Position numbers and translations under genes: made by a program
NCBI GenBank assembly: GCA_028551475.1
Contig: CM052355.1
Coordinates: 27,059,580-27,123,579, forward strand
Direction: 5' to 3'
DNA from: Casuarina equisetifolia
Lineage: Eukaryota; Streptophyta; Magnoliopsida; Fagales; Casuarinaceae
DNA length: 64,000 nucleotides
Notes under the pieces: model-generated
Database searches by the model: none
What the model saw: the letters and a program-made list of their open reading frames with translations, nothing else
Told to the model about the DNA's origin: nothing
Part shown: piece after piece, positions 12,488-22,979 of the stretch
Layout: every line of letters begins with the position of its first letter
Numbering within the stretch: the first letter of the stretch is position 1

Positions 12488-13440
12488 CTTGCCCATTTAG
12501 TGCTTCATCATGGGAGGTAATTAATGTTTTTTCAATTTTTTGCAAATAATTTATACATAGCAAGTATGCTGGGGCTAAGGGCAGTTGAATATATTGTGGT
12601 CACAGAGACACATGGCAACAATTTAAGGCGGCATGGAAAGATAGGAATGAGTTTGAGGATGTTCATAGATGGATCATGGAGAATTACAAACCTATTCTTC
12701 AGTGTTGGTTTCTTGCAATTGTAGTGTCTATGGTTGGTTTGTCTGTTTTGACTTTATTACATTATGTTGAGCAATTGCAACTTCCTTACCGGGGATCCTA
12801 CTAGGATGCCTAATGATCATCATTTTTATCCTTCCCTTTGGCGTGATTCAAGCTACAACTGGCCAAGTAAGTTCCATTATGGTACATTTCTATACCTAGA
12901 CTACACTTCGCTTGATGTCTCTAAATTGTTACAAATTTTGTGAAGGGATTGAATTTGGATATAGTTTCAGAACTATCATTAGGTTATCTCTACCCTGGGA
13001 AGCCAAAAGCAAACTTGACCTTCAAGTCGTTTTGTGTGTCTTCCATGGCAAATGCTCCTAACATTCTTTCTGATCTCAAGTTGTGCTATTATATGAAAAT
13101 CCCTCCGAGAAGCATGTTTCTCATCGAAGTTATCGGGACATTCATCACAACCTCAGTAAGTTATACAGCGATATGGTGGATGATCTCAAGCGTAGAAAAT
13201 ATGTGTGACACAGAAAGATTACCAAAAGGGAGCCCTTGGACGTGTCCTAGAGGACATATCATTTACACCTTAACAGTGACATGGAGAGTAGTTGGTTCAA
13301 ATCCTGTCTTTTTTCCCGTGAGTTATATTCAAAGTTATATTATTTCTTTTTGGTAGATGTGCTCGCACCCTTGTTGGTTTGGGCTCTCTTCAATTGGACG
13401 TGTGAATTTTTTGTCATGGGCCCTTTTGAGTTGTATCTTC
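12488..13440 (+). pseudogene. Oligopeptide transporter (OPT) pseudogene, copy 2
   Basis: Successive OPT segments are readable on the plus strand, broken by frameshifts and stops. They are TWQQFKAAWKDRNEFEDVH with ENYKPILQCWFLAIV (12600-12720), a YVEQLQLPYRG segment (12760-12800) and an IQATTGQ exon ending at a GTAAGT donor (12860). After a short intron come LNLDIVSELSLGYLYPGKP, MKIPPRSMFLIEVIG and ENMCDTERLPKGSPWTCP (12940-13260), then LAPLLVWAL (13365). GYLYPGKP and the P-W-T-C-P loop are OPT hallmarks. The first and last thirds of the protein are absent. Orientation is opposite to the other two OPT shards, implying an inversion during duplication. Confidence 0.85.
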
Positions 13441-13489
13441 AATTGGCTTATATACAAAAAAATAAAAATAAATAAATAAATAAAACAAT

Positions 13490-13735
13490 GAATGGAAGAA
13501 GTGTACCTACCTGTTGTCATGTGGGCTAGACGTGGGAATCACTGTATCTATTGTCCTAATGTCTTGTTATCAGCTAAAAGAGATAAATGGAAGTACTTGG
13601 TGGGGTTCAAGAGTGCAAGACCATTGTTCCCTAGCATCATGTCCTATAGCTTTTGATGTGGTAGCGGTTTGATCATCAATAATATTTGAGAAACTATTAC
13701 CCAAGTGATAGCCATATTCTGCATAAACAAAACAA
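13490..13735 (-). repeat. OPT-associated repeat, inverted copy
   Basis: This is the reverse complement of the 304-bp unit at 8701-9305 (shared CTAGCATCATG, GGTTCAAGAGTGCAAGACC-like and AACTATTACC words). It lies just 3' of the OPT exon of copy 2, as expected if it is intron sequence. Confidence 0.6.
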
Positions 13736-13739
13736 AATT

Positions 13740-14750
13740 TCCTTAGAAGAAAGTTAGAAATGCTTCTTTATGGTTCGGAAGAAATAGCTTCACACTGAAA
13801 AAAAAAAAAAAAAAAAAGACCAGGGCTTTGTGAAGGGAGGGAGAAAGAAATGAACTCTAAGGAGAGAAAGTTTATTAGAGAGAGGAACTCCAAAGAGAGA
13901 GAAGAAGAAGAAGGGAAGGATAATTGCTGTATGATTGTCGAAATTTATGTATGTGCACATCGCTGCTCCCTTGGAAGGCATAATCCAGGTTCTTATCTCG
14001 TTTTTCTGCTTTTTTTGAATTCTAGCGTTTGATGCCTAGGCCTGTATTAATTTGTGTTCCCTCGTTTTGGTTTCTTGACACAATCTATCATGATGGAGAA
14101 GGTGAAAGTTTGTTTCTTTTGGTATGGTATTGAGCTGTTTGGCTCTCATTTAGTGGGTGTTACCATTCTTTCTGCACAAATATGTTTTCCCTTATTGTTG
14201 TAGTTCCATGGCTCTCATTTAGTGGATCGATTTACTCTTTGTGATTGAGTTTTGATTTTTTTTTTTTTGACATTGTAAATCTGCACCTGGCATTGAGTTG
14301 TCTAATGATTGAAATTTTGTCTAGAGATTTGGCCTTTTCCTTTCCTTACTTCATTGATTGAATTCCTTAACCAACGAGTTTATTTGGAAAAATTAAAAAC
14401 TATATTTCATTTTTGCTTTGCTTGAGCTTTGATTTACTTTTTGGGGTTATCACGAGTATGAAAGTCTGTTATACATATTGAACCTTGTTTTAGTGAATTT
14501 TCTTGTCATGTTATCGTTGGTCTTTTCATATAAAAAGCACAAGGGAATTGTCACGTTGGGAAGTGGAACATAAAGCTCATAATCCAAATTTCTCCAAATT
14601 ATTGGCCTCATAAGGGGTTGAAGTTATAACTGTTACGATGGGTAATATTTTATGTGACAATGAATCTCACAATAGGAATTACTTATCGCGAAGAGGATGC
14701 CAGCGAGCAACGTTGGTCCAGTCACACAGAGAGACGTGTGGAGCAAGTGA
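13740..14750. repeat. Block shared, inverted, with 28740-29500; no gene
   Basis: This stretch holds a 19-base A-run (13798-13816), purine-rich DNA and then T-rich DNA. It is present as an inverted copy at 28740-29500 (for example CTATCATGATGGAGAAGG versus its complement at 29258-29275). Copy 1 near 8500-8700 lacks it, so it may be an insertion shared by two of the three blocks. No protein is supported. Confidence 0.5.
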
Positions 14751-14754
14751 GCAA

Positions 14755-15240
14755 CGTTTTGACATTAGGAAATATCTTAATGGGATTGTTCCATACTAAC
14801 TTGTCCGATTAACATTTTCAGGGCCCTTGCATTATGAAGACATTTTGGCCGACAATGTTGTGGGTCAGACGCATTGATCAAAAGACAATGCCGTCATCTG
14901 CTTTCAGATTTTCCCTCGATGAGCTTATGCTCGATGGACAATGCCTCGTGTCGACCAAGTGAGCGTGCATAGTGTTAACTGTGGTGAGAAAGACAGCGTT
15001 GAATCCACACCTTCTTGTTTCACGTAAAATGCAGCGGCATTATTCTCAGATTCCACATGATTTTTCTAAACATTTTGGTTTCGTAGTTGATGTTGAAAGG
15101 ACACGAAGGCGAGTAGAAGTCAAGAATGTCGATGTTTTCTCGCCGTTACTTTTCTTCTGCTCATTGGCACTAAACGTCGTATACTTTCTGTTCTTTCCAA
15201 GGAGGAAGACAAGAAATGATTCTAAAACTTCTATTCCTTA
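14755..15240 (+). repeat. Conserved exon-like shard, copy 2 of 3, plus adjoining block
   Basis: This block contains CTTGTCCGATTAACATTTTCAG followed by the GGCCCTTGCATTATGAAG word, and then an open run including FRFSLDELMLDGQC. The 3' part around 15190-15290 resembles 26820-26950 in the same orientation. The product is unrecognised. Confidence 0.45.
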
Positions 15241-15280
15241 AACGAGCTCTGGCACCTTTTTAGATGTTCTTAACAGTTAA

Positions 15281-15518
15281 ATGGTTGATTGCACACTGGG
15301 GCTTGGACTTGAACGTAAAATTGGCCGGACTACAACTTTTTATGGATATTGTCTTATTTTTTTGTTAATAATGAAATTTACATATGAATCATCAAAATAT
15401 AAGTTAATGATTCAAAGGGAACTTTTGGCGTTGCAGATAATGTCAGTTCAAAGTAGAAAATAGCACGGGAACAGAATATTGGTCTACTCTTGAATCCCAT
15501 CCAAATGCCGGATTGTGT
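15281..15518 (+). pseudogene. S-domain receptor kinase fragment with intron remnant
   Basis: A TTGCAG acceptor at about 15431-15436 precedes coding remains that read EYWSTLESHP. This is the bulb-lectin segment also seen at 8085-8235 and 27690-27970. The 150 bases before it are the reverse complement of 8215-8345, confirming a shared origin. The homology stops abruptly near 15520, where subtilase sequence begins. Confidence 0.6.
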
Positions 15519-15519
15519 G

Positions 15520-15853
15520 ATGCACTACTATCATTGTTGTTAGGTATTCCTTATTTGTGTCCTAAGGATTTCAGTCTCTCCAACCTCAACTACCCATCAA
15601 TTACGGTCCCTAAACTCGTAGAATGTAGGTTCCCCAGGAGCCTATACATCTCGTGTCCAAGAAGCTAGAGGGATCTCTGTAAATATCAAGCCTAAGAGGT
15701 TGAAAGTTTGAAAAAAATTGGTGAAGCGAAGAGCTTCAATGTCACGTTGAAGCTTGAAGGAGCCAAAGCTGCAAAGGACTACGTATTTGGAAGGCTGATA
15801 TAGTTGGATGAAAACCATTGTGTGAGGAGTCCAATTGCGTTGAAGGCAGCCTA
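15520..15853 (+). pseudogene. Subtilisin-like protease C-terminal fragment
   Basis: The plus strand reads LCPKDFSLSNLNYPSITVP, then (frame-shifted) GAYTSRVQEARGISV and NIKPKRLKV. It then reads SFNVTLKLEGAKAAKDYVF and ENHCVRSPIALKAA with a terminal stop. This is the fibronectin-III-like C-terminal domain of plant subtilases, ending in the usual V-R-S-P-I motif. The segment normally between VPKL and G-x-P-G-x-Y is shortened, and there are at least two stops and a frameshift. The catalytic domain is absent. It is joined directly to an S-domain kinase shard, so it is a rearrangement product rather than a gene. Confidence 0.88.
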
Positions 15854-16541
15854 ATTCCACATATTGTATCAATCTTTTTTTTTTTTCTTTAAAAACTCAG
15901 CAATTTTTGTGTTTGCCCTTCAAGTATATTGCCTATTTAAACAATACCTGGTAAAGAAGGAAGATAATTTATTTTACGAAATTATTTTTTTCTTATTCTT
16001 AAACAATCTGTTCTCTCTAGGAGTGACTATAGAAGATTGGTGGGAAAAAAAAAAAAAAAAGGTTTTGTACCTTTGCCTGTCAAATAGGCTTGTCTTGTGC
16101 TCAACGTTTTCTTTGCCAGTTCACACTGAAACCTAACCACATCTAGTTGACGAACAAAAGCAAATTAATTGGATGCTTACTGTTTCTTTCCTTTTAAGCA
16201 GTTAATGCTTTTGCCCGAAGAGAGCTGATTCTTGTGCCACAAGTGAAAAAACACAACTTCCTGAAACTCGTTCTCTTCTTTTCGATGAATCCGTACATGT
16301 TTTTCCTGGGGTGCAGAAGTGTCTTTTAATGCAGAAGGTTGAGTAGGTAGATTAGACACCTAAAACCATATCACGTGCCTCAAATTTGTCTTTATTAATT
16401 GTTTCTCTTTCTTTTTCAAGGTCCTCAGTGCACATGGATTTAGAAGTCCCTATCCACTCCACGACTTTATAATTAATGGTACAAAATATAGGCAGGGAGA
16501 GGCCAAGCCAGAAAATTTCGCATCACAGCTTTGGAAGTGAG

Positions 16542-19500
16542 CTAAGAAAGATTGATGGGTTGGCCACACAGTTGCTCCAATTCACTTTCTAACAGTTTCA
16601 CCAAATTTGCTTTTGTCCGCCTGTAAGCCCAACTTTGAGCATTCCGATCCCAGTCGAACCTGGACGGGCCACTGCATGAAAAACATAACTCTTTCAGCCG
16701 GGCTACAGAGAGAATTCTTGAAAGAAAGAAAGAAAAAAAAAAGTAAGAGGAAACTAAAGATGTCATTATGGATACCCTAATCATGCAAATAGCCTAGAAT
16801 TGATTGTAGTTGCAGCATTTAAGTATGCTTCAGTTATCAAAACAACAGATCTGGAGAATACTGATGGGTCCAGATCCACATTCGCATCTGATTGATAATA
16901 GTTATATGTTCATCGGAACAACCATAATCTTCCCAACTGATATGTCATGACTAATTATAATCAAAGATATAGAAATAAAAGCACAGCAATTACAGCTGCC
17001 TTATGTTTAAATTGCTCGATGGAAGGTTGAATTCCTCTACGATTGTATGTACAATAAATAAAAAGATTTTGTTGATTCATTAATAGATAAATTCAATTTT
17101 GCTACCATCTACATTCCCTTTGAAAAAGGAATCAGCGTAGATAAATTGTTGTGCGAGAGATGGGTGCAGTGTTACCCGTATCAGGATCTACTCTAGCATT
17201 TAGCACAAAATGCCAAAGCATTAAAGACATGTCTTAGATAATGTACAACTTCTCAACTCTCCCATGTGTGAACATGAGGTTCCATTGGGCGTCTGGAGAG
17301 TGCCTCTTCCTGTCCAAAGGACCCCTATCCTGAAAAGTACGTCCAAATCCAACAATTTAAAGGTTCGTGCATAGTCAATGATTGTGGAAGCCCAACTCTC
17401 AACAGAAGGATAGGTTAGACTCAGATTACAAACCAATCCAGTTGCCCAGGAAGGGATAACTTTCCTACACAAGTAAAAGTCTGATTCTATAATTCATCAC
17501 TCTCTTACTACTCTGCTCATGGATGTTTCGTTTCAACCCGGTTGGTCTTTACTTGGAAAGTCATCGTAATAGGAACATAAGTCAAAATTATGAGAAGAGG
17601 GAAGATGATTAATCACTCCGATACCAGCAAAGACCTTCCCGAGTTATAAGTTACAAAGGTTCAAATCTGTTAACATTAACGGTATTTCAGAAGACTCCTC
17701 CGGTATTCTGACCTTGTTAGATAAAGACTCAGGCTTGTGTGCTACTGTAGATGATGATGCCACATCGAACACCTTCACCCCAAAGTATCTTCCACCTGAA
17801 AATTACTCGGCTACCTTCCATTGGAGTTGTTCCCCGTTTGATGTAGTTATCCCAGGAGCATGGCTGCCGTCTCCACCAGACAGCCACTTAAATGCTGTAC
17901 AAAACTTCTTTGTAGAACAAGAAGAGATACAAGAAGCTCTTGTTCCTGAGCCACTTATTTTACATAATTATGAAACAACATTTAAAGCAGGAGAATCATC
18001 TCATCAATGGAACCTCACAGCTCAAGAATTGATGACATCCTTGGAACCTGTTTGCATAGATGATCAAGATTGTCTCGACACTGTGCCACTCCCATAAGCT
18101 CAGCCACATGCAACAGAACCCTTACTGCAATATAAGGAGGAACCAATATCACTTACAGCAACTGCTCCAAATCTGAATCATAACATCGGTATCTCAGATT
18201 ACACATTGGATATAGATATTGTATTCCCACTGTTTTCTGCACAGGCTATAGAGCTAGCTAAAGATAGGTTTCTGAACGGATATAATTATGAAGAGATGGC
18301 AGACCTCATTTGGCCAAGCCTTGATGAACCAGCTCAGCAGAATCCAACGGTGCAGAATGAAGGATTAAACGGAAGTCTGGGTGAGTTTGATATTGATGCC
18401 TTTATGGAGATATGTGAGCCTGAGAATGTGGGAGAGAGAGAGAGTTATGGTAACGTGAACGGTGCATGCACAATATTGAGAGAGCTGAGTTTTGATAACT
18501 CACTTGTAGTTCTAAAGGATTACGGAGATTCAGATAATGATCGCGAATCAGTGGGTTCCTCATACCTTGATGAACATGCTAGAAACTGAAGTGAACAAGA
18601 GATTGTTAGGCCCCACAGAATAAGAGAGCAAAATCTTCATACAACTCGTCTTTTGTCTTTTGTAACTGTAGAACAAGTTGTGCACTATGTGTAATAATAA
18701 ACTGTCGCAAGTTGTAGCGCCAGTTGAAACATTAAGTGCCTATGAAAAGGGCAACCCGCAGTGTATTCAAGGAAGCAAACTTAGAGAGTCTCAGTTGCTT
18801 CACTCAATTCTCTCGCCTTCTGTTTTGTTCTCATTTTCCTTGCTTATTTTCCTGTTGCTCTGGAGCTCTTAGTTGCTCCACTTATCTCCTGCTTGAACGC
18901 TGTGAACCAACACTTTTTTCTCTACTTTCTTCTAAATCTCCCAAGCTGCATCCCTCAGAAATGACAAACAATACATCAACATTTACCAAAACTTTATAGT
19001 TCATCTACAGATGATGCAAACCTCATAATTTCAAGGTCTGCCAGGAGAAAGGTTCAAACAAATTTGCACCAGTCCTAGGTCCACAAAACTAAAAGAAACA
19101 AAGATGGCCCAACTATCGTGCAAAACAAATTTCAACCACCAGTTAGATTACTTAAGTAAGTTAAATGAAATTCTCGCTTGAGATTAACAATGAGCGAGCA
19201 ACTAATAGGTGCGAAAAGGACAATCAAACAAGAGGATATGGAATGCATAAAACTTAGTGAAACCAGTAAGTATTCAATTAGATGCTTAGAGAAACCACAG
19301 AATTCTGATAATCTGCAGATTAATTTTTTGGCAATACCTTAGCTGAAGCATAAATTAGCACAAAACGATTTGGATTTAGTGAATTTCAACAGATTCCAAT
19401 CATTTTTAACAGCAAGTTAAAAGAAGTGATAAAATGATTGTTTCGCATTGAGTACATTTAGAGTTCAGTAAAGGAATCTGAATGCAACTTGAGAATGATT

Positions 19501-21052
19501 CTCAAGGAGATATTGCGCCAAATTTCTTCAAAGATTTGATCCAAATCTTAACAAACGAACATCAAATTTTTTTTTTTTTTTTTTTGGGTAAATTGGTAGA
19601 CCTCATGCAACTTGCACATGTTTCACTTTATACTTACAGTGGCTTCAGCTGAATCTTGTATACGGTAACACTATGTGATTCAACATACACAGATTCAGGG
19701 AAATAAGAATACCAGGATAGAATAGCGTTCAACAGGAATTCCTAACAAGATAAGCCACACCCTGACATTCAAAAAGACAGCAGAAATATACTCCTGAAAA
19801 GTTGAAGCGTAGCTCATACCTCAAGGGTGAAGATAGCCAAATTTGTCTGTTTGGTGTTTGTTTGTTCAACACATAGGTACCCAGATCACCCAGTTTCAAC
19901 GTTAACACCCCATTCTGACAAATGAATATCCAATATAAATTACAAGTCTTACAAAGTCTTAAAAAATTAAGCCAATTCCTAAAATAAATTGATCATTCTC
20001 ACCCCATAGTCTACATCAAAGCCATCTATTTCAACGGTATCATCATATTCCTGCACACCAAAGACATTAAAAACTACAGTGCTTGTGTATATGTGTTATC
20101 ATAAACAAAATAAAAAAAATATACCATAGCTTAAGCTAACTAACATTGAATAAAATTATCACGTATACTATAATATGCAAGCGGAAAAATTTGCGTTCAA
20201 CAATCATAGAAACCAGACAGGCCTTGATAACAAAATCTATTAACCAATAAACATTCAAGCGGCAAATACATTTCTGACTTCAAGGCCTGGTAGTCCTAAA
20301 TTACCATCATAAACGGGCATATAGAAAACCAAGTTGAAACACCTTAATTACCGAAAAAAAAATACACATATACTTTCAATGGACAAAGAAGTGCAGATCA
20401 TATATGCACTATGCTACGCAAGAAATACCTCGAGTTTCTGTTGGAGGTGATGTACGGTGGCATTGCTTGGCCTGTGAAACTCATCCTCCTGCAGTACGGA
20501 ACTGTTTTCATATTAATCATCAGCAAACACATTGTTTTCCATTTCCTTCAAACAAATGTAATAACACTAAAGAAAAAAGCTAAACCACTCCCTGAAATCC
20601 CACAAATAAAAAAAACCAAAATTTAAGTCTTAAGCTTTAATTTTTTTTTTAATTCCGTATAGGGATATTAATTTGGGCAATCAAGAGTATATATCCAAGC
20701 GGAATGGGTGAATTATACACTTTTAACAGACAAAAAGGCAACATAGAGCTTAAAGACTACAAATTTTTACTTTCTATTTGATTTTCCTTAGGTTTCTCAA
20801 GAACCCAAGCGAGCAATAAAGGATGACGTACCGGTAATCAATTGCAGCATGGCCTATAGGCTTGTCCCCAAGATTCAGTGGCCGTGAGCAAAAGGTTCTA
20901 TAAGTAAGAGACCACTTTGTGGTCTCAAGACTCGAAACTTCTAGAAGCAGACAATTGAATCTACCAATCGTAGAAATGGAGGACGAAGAAGGAAGATGAG
21001 GAAGCTTTAGAAGCCTTAGGAGCCTTCTCAAGGATGCCAACTTGAAAGCCAT
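16542..21052 (-). CDS. FH: Frataxin, mitochondrial, copy A (five exons, 188 aa)
   Basis: Exons, all with GT-AG borders and consistent phases, are 21052-20832, 20501-20429, 20050-20003, 19914-19820 and 16671-16542 (567 nt with the stop). The first 45 or so residues are Arg/Leu/Ser-rich without acids ([13 protein letters not shown]), a typical mitochondrial presequence. The mature part has the acidic first helix (VLQEDEF) and IDGFDVDYG, then [37 protein letters not shown], and the C-terminal helix ending [10 protein letters not shown]. Frataxin is the matrix iron-binding regulator of Fe-S cluster assembly and usually has one copy in plants. The length equals the family norm. The start is the only Met before the presequence. 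Intron 4 is unusually long (3.1 kb) and contains the A-specific block. A gag-only retroelement sits 115 bp upstream of the ATG and may alter expression. Confidence 0.96.
17221..17472 (-). other. Intronic open frame conserved between frataxin copies
   Basis: Inside intron 4, on the frataxin strand, an open run reads [20 protein letters not shown]. The same run recurs in copy B within 58819-59145, where it is longer. The two diverge after about 50 codons. No family is recognised. Because the whole intron is duplicated, conservation alone does not show that it is coding. Confidence 0.3.
17667..18932 (+). pseudogene. Unrecognised acidic protein-coding remnant inside frataxin A intron
   Basis: This 1.27 kb block is missing from the same intron of frataxin copy B and is bordered on both sides by AAATCT. 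A plus-strand frame, antisense to frataxin, stays open from about 17690 to 18589 (roughly 300 codons), interrupted by a single TAA at 18095-18097. Both halves are in the same frame. The predicted protein is rich in Asp, Glu, Ser and aromatic residues (for example [21 protein letters not shown] at the end) and has no signal peptide, membrane span or zinc motif. The composition fits an acidic regulatory or activation region, but I recognise no family. A TTTCAG just before the open part could be a splice acceptor, which would argue against an mRNA-derived copy. No poly-A tail is visible. Confidence 0.55.
18933..19819 (-). other. Frataxin A intron 4, remainder
   Basis: Non-coding intron sequence, matching 59345-60214 in copy B. 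It contains a 21-base T-run near 19566-19586 that is shorter in B. No gene is seen. Confidence 0.7.
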
Positions 21053-21167
21053 GGCAGTAGGGCTTCGAGCTCAGTTTCTACACGAAATTGACACAATATG
21101 CGTTTGATATCCAAATGGGCTAATTCTAGTGATGGACTTAATTCTTGACCCAATTTAGTGACCTTTA

Positions 21168-21559
21168 TGTCACAAACTTGGATAAATCCGCTTGGCACTC
21201 AAGTCTCAGCAATAAACTGAGTCAACCTATTGTTCAGGATCACCCTCTCTATTTAACTACTTGAGATAACACAATGGGACATTTGATTAAACCCATGAAA
21301 AGCTCATGAGACTTGGAAGCTATAATCATAAGCAACATATCGTAATAAGTGTCTTTATTGAATATTAGAGTCATTTAGTCTACAAAACAGATAAGTAACA
21401 ATTCCCCCATCAAAGAGGTTAGTTACATTCTCATACATAAAAGAAGTGAAAATACATAATAACAAACAAAAACCAACAAACATGGGCACCACCCGAGTGG
21501 ATGACTCAACAACAAGGAAACTAAGCAGATCAGCATCATACTCAATAGCTCTTCGAACA
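21168..21559 (-). repeat. 3' LTR of gag-only element
   Basis: Shares CACTTGGCACTCA-like, CAACCTATTGTTCAGGATCA and ACTTGGAAGCTATAATC words with 22566-22979. On the minus strand it starts TGTTCGAAG. It lacks about 20 bases near its start compared with the other LTR. Confidence 0.85.
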
Positions 21560-22519
21560 ATCTCTCATGTAATGAGGGCCTTTGCAAATAAAGCAAGAGA
21601 AGCTACCCTTCTTCTTATCGCCATTGCGACTAAAGGATGCTCTATTACCGCCATTTTGGTTGAATGCAATTCCGTTCTGATTGAATGAGGGTCGACTCCC
21701 TCCATCTCTTCCCGAATTGTCACTCTGAGAAAGTGATATAGATGAAACTTCAATTCGTCTCCGATCTGGCAAGGATTCCACAATAGAGATAGCTTGATTC
21801 AAATTGTTCACATCTCGTTTCTCTATTTCATCTTTTGCCCATTTCTGGAGCCCACTCGTGAAGAAGTACAAGAAAAAACTCTCTGGCAAATCCTTGAGGT
21901 ATAGAGTTACCTCAGTAAAAGCTTGCACATAAGCTTGAATGGTCGTGGTGTGCCTCAAGTTATTCAATGTCTCAAGAGCCCTCTGCTTCACATTTGTGGG
22001 GAGGAATTGCTCCTTTAATGCCTTCTTGAACGCCTTATAGGTGTCAATTGGCTCTTCTCCATTTTCTGATTCTTGGCACTTCCTACGCCACCACACATTA
22101 GCAGTGTGGGTGAGATAATAAGAAGCAATTTGAACCCTTGCTCGATCGTTCATAATGTTAGCAATCTTAAAATATTGCTCCATATGCCACAAGAAGTCTT
22201 CAACTTCAGTTGCATCTCGTTTTCCACCATAGCTCTTCGGCTTAGGGATATCACAATGAGGGATAGCAGTAAAAACAGCCCTTGTTTGAAGTTGTTCTAC
22301 AACTCCCTTCAACTCTAGAACTTGTTCCATAGCTTCTCTAAGCTCTAGGACTTGTTTAGAGGATCTTTTTAATTCCACCACTTGTTCCTCAATGTGTGAA
22401 ACATAACCTTCCAACAAACTAAGCCTTCCCTCCATGGATACCACTGTCTCAGCTTGCATCCTCTTTCGCTTTGCCCCTTTGGGTGGATGTTGAGATTCTC
22501 CTGTGCCTTCAGATGTCAT
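21542..22519 (-). CDS. Gag protein of gag-only LTR element (325 aa)
   Basis: An intact frame. Residues 30-85 form a predicted coiled coil with repeated VLELR/VLELKG heptads. Residues about 100-240 are a retrotransposon gag domain (VEDFLWHMEQYF, ANVWWRRK, YKAFKKALKEQFLP, the last a hallmark of Ty3/Gypsy gag). A Ser/Asn/Gly-rich linker follows, and a single CCHC knuckle (CFICKGPHYMRDC) closes the protein. The stop falls within the start of the 3' LTR. The protein would package element RNA into particles, but all pol functions are missing. The open frame suggests recent activity or selection on gag, as described for TR-GAG elements. The Met start lies just downstream of the primer-binding site. 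Confidence 0.85.
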   Translation of the reverse strand: MTSEGTGESQHPPKGAKRKRMQAETVVSMEGRLSLLEGYVSHIEEQVVELKRSSKQVLELREAMEQVLELKGVVEQLQTRAVFTAIPHCDIPKPKSYGGKRDATEVEDFLWHMEQYFKIANIMNDRARVQIASYYLTHTANVWWRRKCQESENGEEPIDTYKAFKKALKEQFLPTNVKQRALETLNNLRHTTTIQAYVQAFTEVTLYLKDLPESFFLYFFTSGLQKWAKDEIEKRDVNNLNQAISIVESLPDRRRIEVSSISLSQSDNSGRDGGSRPSFNQNGIAFNQNGGNRASFSRNGDKKKGSFSCFICKGPHYMRDCSKSY

Positions 22520-22565
22520 CTCTAGAATCAGGCCTATCTCAAGAGAGTTAGGCTATGATACCACT

Positions 22566-22979
22566 TGTTACGGACTTTAAAAAATCCACTTGGCACTCAG
22601 GTCTCAACAATGAACTGAGTCAACCTATTGTTCAGGATCACCCTCTCTATTTAACTACTTGAGAAAACGCAATGGGACATTTGGTTAAACCCATGAAAAG
22701 CTCATGAGACTTGGAAGCTATAATCGTAAGCAACAAATATAATAAACATCTTTATTGAATATCAGAGTCATTTAGTTTACAAACAAATAAGTAACAATTC
22801 CCTCATCAAAGAAGTTAGTTACATTCTCATACACAAAAGCAGCAGAAACACATAATAGCAAACAACAACCAACAAACATGAGCACTACTCGAGTGGACGA
22901 CCCAATAACAAGGAGACTAAGTAGGTTGGCCTTGTACTCGACAACTCAGTCCGTCAGCCCGTAGTGACAATTTGAAACA
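22566..22979 (-). repeat. 5' LTR of gag-only element
   Basis: 414 bp, TG...CA ends. On the minus strand it is followed directly by the primer-binding site (complement at about 22551-22564). Confidence 0.85.

Larger units (their letters stand above)
21168..22979 (-). mobile_element. Gag-only LTR element (TR-GAG type, Ty3/Gypsy-like), non-autonomous
   Basis: Two direct repeats flank a single gag frame: LTR 21168-21559 and LTR 22566-22979, both starting TG and ending CA. Reading on the minus strand, the 5' LTR (22979-22566) is followed by TGGTATCATAGCC, a primer-binding site close to the initiator tRNA-Met complement. Gag follows, and the 3' LTR then begins inside the zinc-knuckle end of gag. 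There is no protease, RT, RNase H or integrase, so it must be mobilised in trans. Copy B of the duplication (near 61545-61590) has an empty site. The flanks suggest a TTTA-type target duplication (CTTTA left, TTTAG right). LTRs differ by small indels and scattered changes, so the insertion is fairly young. Confidence 0.88.
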
